Positions 24,783-33,130 of a stretch of 64,000 nucleotides of DNA are shown here, piece after piece. The position numbers and the translations under genes are program-made. The notes under the pieces were generated by a model, which searched no databases, was not told the DNA's origin, and saw only the letters and a list, made by a program, of their open reading frames with translations. Source of the stretch: Streptomyces sp. NRRL F-5135 (GTDB lineage Bacteria; Actinomycetota; Actinomycetes; Streptomycetales; Streptomycetaceae); NCBI RefSeq assembly GCF_000719775.1, contig NZ_JOHR01000007.1:1-64000 (forward strand). The letters run 5' to 3'. Every line of letters starts with the position of its first letter. Positions within the stretch are counted from its first letter, which is position 1.

Positions 24783-26597
24783 ATGCCGCTGAACCGTAGG
24801 ACGTTCCTGGGGAGTACGGCTGTGGCCGGTGCCGGCGCGGCGCTGGCCGGGGGTACGGCCGCGCCGGTCCAGGCCGCCACCGCCGAGTTCATCGGCGCTG
24901 GTCGGGGGCGTCCGGACAAGCGGTACGCGTTCACCGTCATGGGGACGACCGATCTGCACGGCAACGTCTTCAACTGGGACTACTTCACGGACAAGGAGTT
25001 CGACGACGCGGCGCACAACGACGTCGGTCTGGCGAAGATCTCCACGCTGGTGGAGCGGATCCGGCGCGAGAAGGGCCGGCACAACACACTCCTGATCGAC
25101 GCCGGGGACACGATCCAGGGCACCCCGCTGTCGTACTACTACGCCAAGGTGGACCCGATCACCGCGCGGCGGGGGCCGGTGCATCCGATGGCGCGTGCGA
25201 TGAACGCGATCGGTTATGACGCGGCGGCACTCGGCAATCACGAGTTCAACTACGGCATTCCGTTGCTGCGGAAGTTCGAGGAGCAGTGTGATTTCCCGCT
25301 GCTCGGCGCGAACGCGCTGGACGCGAAGACGCTGCGGCCCGCGTTCGCGCCGTACGTCATCAAGAAGCTGCGGACGCCGTTCGGCCGGGAGGTGCGGGTG
25401 GCGGTTCTGGGGCTGACGAACCCGGGGATCGCGGTCTGGGACAAGGCGAACGTGCAGGGGAAGATGACGTTCCCGGGGCTCGAGGAGCAGGCGGCGCGGT
25501 GGGTGCCGAAGCTGCGGTCCATGGGGGCGGACGTGGTGTTCGTGGCGGCGCACTCGGGCACGAGCGGCACGTCTTCGTACGGTGACCAGATCCCGCACGT
25601 GGAGAACGCGGCGGCGCTGGTGGCGGAGCGGGTGCCCGGCATCGACGCGATCCTCGTGGGGCACGCGCACGCGGAGGTGGCGGAGCGTCGGGTGGTCAAC
25701 AAGGAGTCGGGCAGGGAGGTCGTGCTGTCCGAGCCGTTGAAGTGGGGGCAGCGGCTGACGGTGTTCGATGTGGAGCTGGTGTGGGAGCGGGGCCGCTGGT
25801 CGGTGGAGTCGCTGGGCTCGCGGGTGCTGAACTCGAACACGGTGGAGGAGGACCGGAAGGTCACGCGGCTGCTCGCGGAGGAGCACCGCGAGGTGGTGGC
25901 GTATGTGAACCAGGTGATCGGGACGTCCACGGCGGCGATGTCCACGGCGGACGCGCCGTGGCGGGACGAGCCGGTCATCGATCTGATCAACCATGTGCAG
26001 ACGGAGACGGTGAAGGCCGCGCTGGCGGGCGGCGAGTGGGCGGCGCTGCCGGTGCTGTCGCAGGCGTCGTGCTTCTCGCGCACGGCGGGGGTGCCGGCCG
26101 GCGAGGTGACGATCAGGGATGCGGCGGCGCTGTATCCGTTCGAGAACACCCTGGAGGCACGGCTGCTGACGGGGGCCCAGGTCGCCGCGTATCTGGAGTT
26201 CTCCGCGCGCTACTACGTGACGACGGCGGCGGGTGCGCCGGTGGACACGGCGAAGCTGACGAACGCGGACGGCATTCCGGACTACAACTACGACGCGGTG
26301 TCGGGTCTGACGTATGAGATCGACATCGCTCGGCCGGCCGGGTCGCGGATCGTGAATCTGCGGTTCGAGGGCAAGGAGGTGGATCCGGCGGCGAGGTTCG
26401 TGCTGGCGGTGAACAACTACCGGGCGAGCGGCGGCGGCAACTTCCCGCATGTGGCCGCGGCTCAGCAGGTGTGGGCCAACTCCGAGGAGATCCGCAACAC
26501 GATCATCGCGTGGGTGCGGGAGGCGGGCTCGGTGGATCCCGGGACGTTCGCCTCGGTGGACTGGAAGCTGACGCGCGAGGGTACGCCGGTGTTCTGA
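24783..26597 (+). CDS. TAT-exported bifunctional 5'-nucleotidase / cyclic phosphodiesterase (UshA family)
   Basis: A 604-residue extracytoplasmic nucleotidase. The N-terminus has a twin-arginine signal (NRRTFLGSTAVAGAGAALAGG), cleaved near VQA-AT. The metallophosphoesterase domain (about 45-330) has TTDLHGN, DAGDTIQG, LGNHEFNYG, and VGHAHAEV, which supply the two-metal ligands. The C-terminal substrate-specificity domain (about 360-590) has the INHVQTET, SQASCFSRT and ALYPFENTL strands and VNNYRASGGGNFPH. The family releases nucleosides and phosphate from external nucleotides or 2',3'-cyclic nucleotides. GAGGAG precedes the ATG by 8 nt. It is convergent with the N-hydroxylase gene downstream. 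Confidence 0.93.
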   Translation: MPLNRRTFLGSTAVAGAGAALAGGTAAPVQAATAEFIGAGRGRPDKRYAFTVMGTTDLHGNVFNWDYFTDKEFDDAAHNDVGLAKISTLVERIRREKGRHNTLLIDAGDTIQGTPLSYYYAKVDPITARRGPVHPMARAMNAIGYDAAALGNHEFNYGIPLLRKFEEQCDFPLLGANALDAKTLRPAFAPYVIKKLRTPFGREVRVAVLGLTNPGIAVWDKANVQGKMTFPGLEEQAARWVPKLRSMGADVVFVAAHSGTSGTSSYGDQIPHVENAAALVAERVPGIDAILVGHAHAEVAERRVVNKESGREVVLSEPLKWGQRLTVFDVELVWERGRWSVESLGSRVLNSNTVEEDRKVTRLLAEEHREVVAYVNQVIGTSTAAMSTADAPWRDEPVIDLINHVQTETVKAALAGGEWAALPVLSQASCFSRTAGVPAGEVTIRDAAALYPFENTLEARLLTGAQVAAYLEFSARYYVTTAAGAPVDTAKLTNADGIPDYNYDAVSGLTYEIDIARPAGSRIVNLRFEGKEVDPAARFVLAVNNYRASGGGNFPHVAAAQQVWANSEEIRNTIIAWVREAGSVDPGTFASVDWKLTREGTPVF

Positions 26598-26663
26598 CCG
26601 TCCGTCGAGGTGGCTCGGGCCGGCCGGGCGGTTTCCCGTTCCGGCCGCCGGCTGTTTCCCGGG

Positions 26664-28073
26664 TCAGCGTGCTTCCGTGAGCGGGACCATGCCCCTCGGT
26701 GTGGGCATCGAGGGGTTCCTGGTCCGCCCGTCCAGTCCGAAGCTGGTGAAGGCGGTGCGCCGGGGAAGGGGGTAGGGCTCCTTGCCGGTGAGGTGGTTGA
26801 GGATGGTGGCGCTGCGCCAGGCCGCGAGTCCGAGGTCGGGGGCGCCCACGCCGTGGCTGTGCCGTTCTGCGTTCTGTACGTAGACGGAGCCGGTGACGCT
26901 CTCGTCGAGCATGATCCGGTAGTGCTCGTCGATCCGGGGGCGTTCCGCGTGGTCGCGGCGCATGTACGGGTCGAGTCCGGCGAGGATCCGGTCGAGCGGG
27001 CGTTCGCGGTAGCCGGTGGCGAGGACGACGGCGTCGGTGGTGAGGCGGGTGCGGGCGGCCTGCTGGGCGTGTTCCAGGTGGAGTTCGACGCGCGTGACGG
27101 CGACGCGTCCGGCGGTGCGGACGGAGACTCCGGGGGTGAGGACGGCGTCGGGCCAGCCGCCGTGGAGGGACCGCCGGTAGAGCTCGTCGTGGATGGCGGT
27201 GAGGGTCGTGTTGTCGATGCCCTTGTGGAGCTGCCACTGGCGGGGCACGAGGCCGTCCCGCACCTGCTGGGGCAGGGCGTGGAAGTACCGCGCGTAGTCG
27301 GGGGTGAAGTGTTCGAGGCCGAGCTTGGAGTACTCCATGGGCGCGAAGGCCTCGGTACGGGCCAGCCAGTGGATCCGCTCCGCTCCGACGGGCCTGGCCC
27401 GCAGCAGGTCGAGGAAGATCTCGGCACCGGACTGTCCCGATCCGATGACGGTGATGTGCCCGGCCTTGAGCAGCCGGTCGCGGTGTTCGAGGTAGTCGCC
27501 GGAGTGGATGACGGGTGCGGCGGGCGTGGCGACGAGGGGCCTGAGCGGGTCGGGGACGTAGGGCTCGGTGCCGATGCCGAGGACGACGTTACGGGTGTAG
27601 GCCCGGCCGAGGGCTTCGGCTTCTCCTTCGGGGTCGAGCCGGGTGAAGTCGACCTCGAAGAGGCCGTGCTCGGGGTTCCAGCGGACGGCGTCGGCCTGGT
27701 GCCCGAAGTGGAGTCCGGGGAGTTGCCGGCTGACCCAGCGGCAGTACGCGTCGTATTCGGCGCGCTGGATGTGGAAGCGCTCGGAGAAGTAGAAGGGGAA
27801 GAGCCGGTCGCGGGCCTTGAGGTAGTTGAGGAAGGTCCAGGGGCTGGCGGGGTCGGCGAGGGTGACGAGGTCGGCGAGGAACGGCACCTGGAGGGTGGTG
27901 CCGTCGATGAGCAGTCCGGGGTGCCAGCTGAAGGCGTTGTTCCGGTCGTAGAAGGCGCTGTCGATACCGTCGTGGAGGCCGTCGGCGAGGGCGGCGAGGG
28001 AAAGGTTGAACGGACCGATGCCGATGCCCACCAGGTCGTGGGGCCGGTCGACGTCTGTGGGGTGGACGGTCAT
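26664..28073 (-). CDS. L-lysine/L-ornithine N-hydroxylase (siderophore-type flavin monooxygenase)
   Basis: A 469-residue NADPH- and FAD-dependent amine hydroxylase of the IucD/PvdA/DesB family, which makes the hydroxamate of siderophores. The FAD motif is GIGIGPFNLSLAAL near the N-terminus, the NADPH motif is VIGSGQSGAEIF, and the closing ATGYRER motif is present. WHPGLLIDGTTLQVPFLADLVT is typical of lysine/ornithine hydroxylases; Lys versus Orn cannot be decided by eye. The gene is an orphan: no lysine decarboxylase, acyltransferase or NIS synthetase lies in the window. I found no IdeR/DmdR-type iron box in its upstream region. GGAAGG precedes the ATG by about 11 nt. Confidence 0.9.
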   Translation of the reverse strand: MTVHPTDVDRPHDLVGIGIGPFNLSLAALADGLHDGIDSAFYDRNNAFSWHPGLLIDGTTLQVPFLADLVTLADPASPWTFLNYLKARDRLFPFYFSERFHIQRAEYDAYCRWVSRQLPGLHFGHQADAVRWNPEHGLFEVDFTRLDPEGEAEALGRAYTRNVVLGIGTEPYVPDPLRPLVATPAAPVIHSGDYLEHRDRLLKAGHITVIGSGQSGAEIFLDLLRARPVGAERIHWLARTEAFAPMEYSKLGLEHFTPDYARYFHALPQQVRDGLVPRQWQLHKGIDNTTLTAIHDELYRRSLHGGWPDAVLTPGVSVRTAGRVAVTRVELHLEHAQQAARTRLTTDAVVLATGYRERPLDRILAGLDPYMRRDHAERPRIDEHYRIMLDESVTGSVYVQNAERHSHGVGAPDLGLAAWRSATILNHLTGKEPYPLPRRTAFTSFGLDGRTRNPSMPTPRGMVPLTEAR

Positions 28074-28669
28074 CGGCGGGGCTGCCTTCCGCGAGGTGGG
28101 GTCAGTGCTGCCGGCGTGTCGCGCGTCGTGCGGCCCCCGGGGGCCGAGGGGCGGGGCCGGTGAGTGAGTCGGGGGGCGGTTGTCCGTACCGGTACAACGA
28201 CCCGACTCGGTCAGCGGTACGGCCGCGGGGTGAAGGACGCGTGAAAATGGGCCACTTGGCCGTGTCGGCGCCGGGCGGAGGGGGCTGTGTGGGGTACGGC
28301 GCGCGGCGGGACGGCGGGTCCGGTACCGGTCGTAGGGGGGCGTAGGCGCGTGCGGATCGCCCAGGAGCGTGCGTTCACGCCCGGCGCGCCCGGGTGGGCG
28401 CCGTCGCGCGACAGTGAGCCGCGTGCACGCCGGTGCGTGCTGCCGGGTCTACGGCGGGCTCACCGACGGGCGGCCCGTACCCGTGCCCGACGCAGACGGG
28501 TACGGGCACGGGTATGGGGACGGGGACGGGCTCGGGTACCCGTACGTGTACGGACACGGTCGCGGGGCGGCCGACGCCGCCCGGCGACCGTACGCGCCCT
28601 TTCGTCGGACGCGCCGACGGCCGGTGTCAGGCGCCCGGTGTCAGGCGTACCGCCGTCAAGCGTCCCGTG
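28074..28669. other. Intergenic region between pepN and N-hydroxylase genes
   Basis: 596 nt without a convincing gene. It contains a low-complexity run of GGGNAC hexamers at about 28497-28560, and three copies of GTGTCAGGCG plus a degenerate one at 28624-28674, running into the pepN stop codon. The promoter of the N-hydroxylase gene should lie near 28100-28260. Confidence 0.5.
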
Positions 28670-31237
28670 TCAGGCGGCGGCCGTCCGTACCCGCAGCGCG
28701 CGGCTGAGGTCGTCCAGCTGGTCCGCGAGCTTGCGGCGCAGCGCCGGGATCATCTCCGTACCGTCGAGGCATTCCCGCCCGAGGCGCAGCGAGGCGTCGT
28801 CGACGGCGTGCACCGGGAAGGCGTGGCGTCCGGCGGCCTCGGCGATGGCGGGGCCGCGCCGGCCGGCCAGGGCCACGGCGGCCGGGTAGAACCGGGGCAC
28901 GTACTCCTTGACGAGGTCGGCCTGTTCGGGCTGCCAGAAGCCTTGGGCGGTGGCGGTGAACAGGTAGTTGGACAGGTCGTCGGAGTCGAACATGCGGGCC
29001 CACGCGCGGGCCTTGGCGTCCGCGTCGGGCAGGGCGGCGCGGCAGTGCGCGGCGCCTTCCTCGCCGGTGGCGCTGGGGTCGCGGGCCAGTTCCGCGTCGA
29101 TGGTGGCGTTGTCGAGCGCGCCGAGGGCGGCGAGGCGGGTGAGGACGCGCCAGCGCAGTTCGGGGTCGAGTTCGGGGCCGCCGGGGACACTGCCGGTGTC
29201 GAGCCATTCCTGGATGGCGTCGGGCTGGGTGGCGGCGTCGATGAAGTGGCGCACGGCGGTCAGCCGCAGCCCGGGGTGGTTGCCGTCCTCGGTGCGGCGG
29301 ATCAGGTCGCGGCAGAGGGAGGTGAGGGTGGCGAGCGCGGCCGGCCGGTGGTCGGGGCGGAGGTAGCGGTCGGTGATCTGGCCTGCGGCGAAGGCGAGGA
29401 CACCCTGGACGACGGCGAGGTCGGTCTCGTGCGGCAGGTGGGTGCGGGCGGCGTCCAGGTAGGTGGTGGGGGCGAGGTCGCCGTCGCGGACCATGTCACG
29501 GGCGGCGTTCCAGATGACCGCGCGGGTGAGGGGGCCGGGGATGCCGGACAGGGCGCGGAGCGCGGTGTCCCAGGACGGGCCGTCGAGGCGGACCTTGGCG
29601 TAGGTGAGGTCGTCGTCGTTGAGGACGACGAGGGCGGGGCGGCGGCCGGAGCCCTCAAGGGTGCCGCCGGCGGCCACCGGGGCGCCGGCGGTCGCGTTGC
29701 CGGTGGCCTCGGCGGTCGCGTCGGCGGTCGAGTCAGCGGTCGCGGGCAGGTCGAGTTCGAACCTCTCGCGCGGGACGAGCCGCCCGGAGTCGACGACGTC
29801 GAGGTCGTACGTCCCCACGGCGACACGGTGCGGCCTGCCGCCGTCCCGTACGACGTCCAGCGACCACCGGGTGCCGCCGTCGGTGACGCGGGGGGTGAGG
29901 GTGTCGACGCCGGTGGTGCGCAGCCAGCGGTCGGCCCAGGCGTGAACATCGCGGTCGGTGGCCGTGGCGAGGGAGTCGACGAAGTCGGCGAGGGTGGCGT
30001 TGCCGAACTTGTGCCGGGCGAAGTGGATGTTGATGCCGGCGAGGAAGTCCTTCTCCCCGAGCCAGGTGACGAGCTGGCGGAGGGCGGAGGCGCCCTTGGC
30101 GTAGGAGATGCCGTCGAAGTTGAGCATCGCGGACGCGGTGTCGGGGACGGCGGCCGGATCGGGGGCGACGGGGTGGGTGGACGGGCGCTGGTCGGCGTCG
30201 TAGCCCCACGCCTTGCGGCCGATGCCGAAGTCGACCCAGGTGTCGGTGAAGCGGGTGGCCTCGGTGAGGATCTGGTAGCCCATGTACTCGGCGAAGGACT
30301 CGTTGAGCCAGATGTCGTCCCACCAGGTGAGGGTGACGAGGTCACCGAACCACATGTGGGCCATCTCGTGCGCGATGGTGACGGCGCGGGTCTGCCGTTC
30401 GGTGTCGGTGACGGCGGAGCGGTAGACGTACTCGTCGCGGAAGGTGACGAGTCCTGGGTTCTCCATGGCGCCCGCGTTGAACTCGGGGACGAACGCCTGG
30501 TCGTAGGAGTCGAAGGGGTACGGCTCCTCGAACTTCTCGTGGTAGCGGTCGTAGCAGGCTCGGGTGATGCCGAGGATTTCGTCGGCGTCGGCGTCGAGAT
30601 GGGGCGCGAGGGAGCGCCGGCAGTGGATGCCGAAGGGCAGCCCGGCGTGCTCGGTGCGGACGGAGTGCCAGGGGCCGGCGGCGACCGCGACGAGGTACGT
30701 GGAGATGAGGGGCGTGGGCGCGAGGGTCCAGCTCCGTGCGGCGGTCTGCCGGGCCGTGCCGTTGCCGAGGACGGTCCAGCCGTCGGGCGCGGTGACGCCG
30801 ATCTCGAAGACGGATTTGAGGTCGGGCTGGTCGAACGCGGCGAAGACGCGCTGGACGTCCTCCATGAACATCTGGGTGTAGACGTAGGTTTCACCGTCGG
30901 CGGGGTCGGTGAAGCGGTGCATGCCCTCGCCGGTACGGGAGTAGCGCATGTCGGCCTCGACACGGAGTTCGTGCTCGCCCGCGTCGAGTCCGGTGAGCGG
31001 GAACCGGTTCTCGGTGAGCGCGGCGGGGTCGAGGGCCTGTCCGTCGAGTATGACGGAGCGAAGTGCGGCGGGCTTGAGCTCGACGAAGGTGTCCCCGGCG
31101 GACCGTGCCGTGAAGTCGATGACGGTACGGGAGTCGAAAGTGTCGTCGCCGGTGGTCAGGTCGAGGGCGATCGAGTACCGGTGGACTTCGAGGAACTGGG
31201 CACGGGCCTGCGCTTCGTCGCGCGTCAGTACGGACAT
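28670..31237 (-). CDS. pepN: Aminopeptidase N (M1 family)
   Basis: A zinc aminopeptidase of 855 residues. The substrate-binding motif GAMENPGLVTFRDEYVY and the zinc site HEMAHMWFGDLVT followed by Glu 18 residues on (NESFAEYMGY) define family M1. The catalytic Tyr should be in the SYAKGASALRQLV region. The ERAP1-like C-terminal helical domain fills the last 300 residues. An unusual Ala/Thr-rich stretch (ADSTADATAEATGNATAG) between the beta domain and the helical domain looks like an inserted linker. I chose ATG 31237 (MSVLTRDEAQARAQF), which aligns with other Streptomyces PepN; an ATG at 31252 is also possible. No signal peptide, so cytoplasmic. Confidence 0.93.
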   Translation of the reverse strand: MSVLTRDEAQARAQFLEVHRYSIALDLTTGDDTFDSRTVIDFTARSAGDTFVELKPAALRSVILDGQALDPAALTENRFPLTGLDAGEHELRVEADMRYSRTGEGMHRFTDPADGETYVYTQMFMEDVQRVFAAFDQPDLKSVFEIGVTAPDGWTVLGNGTARQTAARSWTLAPTPLISTYLVAVAAGPWHSVRTEHAGLPFGIHCRRSLAPHLDADADEILGITRACYDRYHEKFEEPYPFDSYDQAFVPEFNAGAMENPGLVTFRDEYVYRSAVTDTERQTRAVTIAHEMAHMWFGDLVTLTWWDDIWLNESFAEYMGYQILTEATRFTDTWVDFGIGRKAWGYDADQRPSTHPVAPDPAAVPDTASAMLNFDGISYAKGASALRQLVTWLGEKDFLAGINIHFARHKFGNATLADFVDSLATATDRDVHAWADRWLRTTGVDTLTPRVTDGGTRWSLDVVRDGGRPHRVAVGTYDLDVVDSGRLVPRERFELDLPATADSTADATAEATGNATAGAPVAAGGTLEGSGRRPALVVLNDDDLTYAKVRLDGPSWDTALRALSGIPGPLTRAVIWNAARDMVRDGDLAPTTYLDAARTHLPHETDLAVVQGVLAFAAGQITDRYLRPDHRPAALATLTSLCRDLIRRTEDGNHPGLRLTAVRHFIDAATQPDAIQEWLDTGSVPGGPELDPELRWRVLTRLAALGALDNATIDAELARDPSATGEEGAAHCRAALPDADAKARAWARMFDSDDLSNYLFTATAQGFWQPEQADLVKEYVPRFYPAAVALAGRRGPAIAEAAGRHAFPVHAVDDASLRLGRECLDGTEMIPALRRKLADQLDDLSRALRVRTAAA

Positions 31238-31359
31238 GGAGCCATGCTGCCTCATGGGCCCTGGGGTACGCAGTCGGGTTCTGCCAGTCGGCACCCGGGT
31301 CCACGGCCCGCCTACGCCGGGGTCCACCGCCGGCCGGCGCCGGGGACCGGTCCCGGTCA

Positions 31360-31514
31360 TTCGTCCCGGCCCCGTCGGCGTTCGCCCGGGTCCTGTCGGC
31401 GAGCGACCGGCCCGTCGCCCGGGTCCCGCCGATGTTCGCGCCGATGTTCGCGCCGGCGTCCGGCGGCCAGCGCCCCGTGCCGTCCGGCCGCCAGTGCCCC
31501 GAGCCGCCCGCCGG
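31360..31514. repeat. Degenerate GC-rich repeats 3' of the chorismate mutase gene
   Basis: A direct GATGTTCGCGCC duplication at about 31432-31455 is followed by three variants of a CAGCGCCCCGTGCCG unit at about 31470-31535, the last entering the 3' end of the chorismate mutase gene. No gene is seen between 31238 and 31514. Confidence 0.5.
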
Positions 31515-31895
31515 TCAGCGCCCCGTGCCGTTCGCCGTCCTGTCCGCCGTCCCCCTCCCCGCCCCCTTCGCCGTACCGTTCCTCGTCTCGTCCGCGATCG
31601 TCTCGTGGTGGCGGATCACCTCCGCCACGATGAAGTTGAGCAGCTTCTCCGCGAAGGCGGGGTCGAGTCTGGCGCTCTCCGCGAGCTGCCTGAGCCGGGC
31701 GATCTGGCGGGTCTCGCGGGCCGGGTCGGCCGGGGGGAGGTGGTGTATGGCCTTGAGCCGGCCGACCTGCTGGGTGCATTTGAAGCGTTCCGCGAGCATG
31801 TGGACGACGGCCGCGTCGATGTTGTCGATGCTTTCGCGCAGGCGTTCCAGTTCGGCGCGCACGGAGTCGTCGGGGCCGGGCTCACTCGTGGTCAT
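31515..31895 (-). CDS. Chorismate mutase family protein (AroQ type)
   Basis: A 126-residue all-helical AroQ-type protein. The pattern RAELERLRESIDNIDAAVVHMLAERF, then QVGRLKAIHHLPPADPARE, then ARLRQLAESARLDPAFAEKLLNFIVAEVIRHH matches stand-alone chorismate mutases, with Arg, Lys, Asp and Arg residues at the expected active-site places. Chorismate mutases convert chorismate to prephenate; some relatives act in specialised metabolism (salicylate or aminoshikimate-type reactions). The C-terminal 20 residues are low-complexity and overlap a repeat. Its start lies inside the AraC-family gene (14-nt overlap), so it is translationally coupled to that regulator. Confidence 0.85.
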   Translation of the reverse strand: MTTSEPGPDDSVRAELERLRESIDNIDAAVVHMLAERFKCTQQVGRLKAIHHLPPADPARETRQIARLRQLAESARLDPAFAEKLLNFIVAEVIRHHETIADETRNGTAKGAGRGTADRTANGTGR

Positions 31896-32820
31896 GGTGC
31901 GGCAGCTTAGACGGGGCGGGTCGGGGCGGCGGCGGGTGCTCAGGATGCGGGACGTCGCCCCCGGCCGCGCCGCCGGTGCCGGTCCCCGCGACCCCGCCGG
32001 GGACCGCCCGTGCCTGCTGCGCCCGGAAGCGTACGGGCGGCATGCCCACCCGGCGCGCGAACAGCCGGGAGAAATAGGCCGGGTCGTCGTACCCGACGCG
32101 GCGGGCGACCGCCGCGACCGGCAGTTCCGTCGCCGCCAGCAGTTCCTTCGCCCGGCCCAGCCGGATGCTCAGCAGGTAGTCCTTGGGGCTGCGTCCGGCG
32201 GCCCGCCGTACCACCGTCCGCAGGGCGGCCGGTGTCATCCCGTGCCGGGCCGCGTGCTCCGCCACCGACATCGGCCGGCAGGCGTCGCGCGCCAGCGCGT
32301 TCAGCACCGGATCGCCCTCCGCGTCGGTGTCGGCGCGGGACCTGCGCAGGACGACGAGCAGTTCGTGCACGGCCGCGCCCGTCTCCACCTCCAACAGTGG
32401 ATTGCCGCGCCGGGCGGCGCCCGCGATACGGGCCACGACGGCCCGCGCGCCGGCCGCGTCGGAGAGCGGGACGACGGGCCGGTCCGGCTCGATGTAGCCG
32501 AGTTCGGTGTACGTGGCGGTGGCGGGGCCCGCGAAGTCGACGAAGCTCTCGTCCCAGCCGGTGCGCGGATCGGGGCCGTAGTGATGGGTGACACCGGGGG
32601 TGAGCCAGAGCAGCGCCGGGGCGTTGACGGTGGTGCGCCGTCCGTCGGCCGTACGGAACCAGCCGCCGCCCGCGCTGATGACCACGGCCACATGGTGGTC
32701 GAGGGTGCGCGGGCCGACGGTCGGCAGGCAGCCGTGCTGGAGTCCGACGCCGAGGCAGACGAGGCCGAGCCGGTGGTGGGCCGGGCCGGGGGTGAGGTAC
32801 CGCATCCAGGTGTCGTACAT
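31882..32820 (-). CDS. AraC-family transcriptional regulator
   Basis: A 312-residue regulator. The N-terminal half (about 10-165) is a cupin-like sugar-binding domain of the AraC type (HHVAVVISAGGGWFRTADG, LTPGVTHHYGPD). The C-terminal 100 residues contain two HTHs (MSVAEHAARHGMTPAALRTVVRRAAG and LPVAAVARRVGYDDPAYFSRLFARRVGMPPVRFR). GGAGG precedes the ATG by 7 nt. A Pro-rich tail follows the DNA-binding domain. It diverges from a GH35 beta-galactosidase gene across a short region with a 9-bp tandem repeat, so it probably controls that gene in response to a sugar; this is inference. Confidence 0.9.
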   Translation of the reverse strand: MYDTWMRYLTPGPAHHRLGLVCLGVGLQHGCLPTVGPRTLDHHVAVVISAGGGWFRTADGRRTTVNAPALLWLTPGVTHHYGPDPRTGWDESFVDFAGPATATYTELGYIEPDRPVVPLSDAAGARAVVARIAGAARRGNPLLEVETGAAVHELLVVLRRSRADTDAEGDPVLNALARDACRPMSVAEHAARHGMTPAALRTVVRRAAGRSPKDYLLSIRLGRAKELLAATELPVAAVARRVGYDDPAYFSRLFARRVGMPPVRFRAQQARAVPGGVAGTGTGGAAGGDVPHPEHPPPPRPAPSKLPHHDHE

Positions 32821-33041
32821 ACACGTCCTCCGTCCCCGCCCCGAAGGCTGCCCGCTCGTGGTGCCCGCTCGTGGTGCCCGCCCGTGGTCCCTCGCGCGGC
32901 GTCCGGTCCGCGCAGAATCCAAACAGAGCCGATCTTTGTCCATGGACCGTCTTCCCGCCAGGGGGAAGGCTGGAGGGCGCCACGGCGCACCGCGCGGTGC
33001 GCGGGACGAAGGGCGTCACTGATGTCGCGGACACGACGCGA

Positions 33042-33095
33042 CGTCACGGACGTCACGGACGTCACGGATGTCACGGACGTCACGGACGTCACGGA
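33042..33095. repeat. Six-copy 9-bp tandem repeat upstream of the beta-galactosidase gene
   Basis: CGTCACGGA occurs six times without gaps (the fourth copy starts with T), ending about 35 nt before the beta-galactosidase start, then grading into two GACCGACGG units. The array lies between the AraC-type regulator and the gene it probably controls. The remainder of 32821-33130 shows no gene. Confidence 0.9.
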
Positions 33096-33130
33096 CGGGG
33101 ACCGACGGGACCGACGGGAGCGCGAAGACG

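Noticed and set aside
28074..28260. Iron box (DmdR/IdeR) before the N-hydroxylase gene
   Set aside because: No sequence resembling TTAGGTTAGGCTCACCTAA was found.
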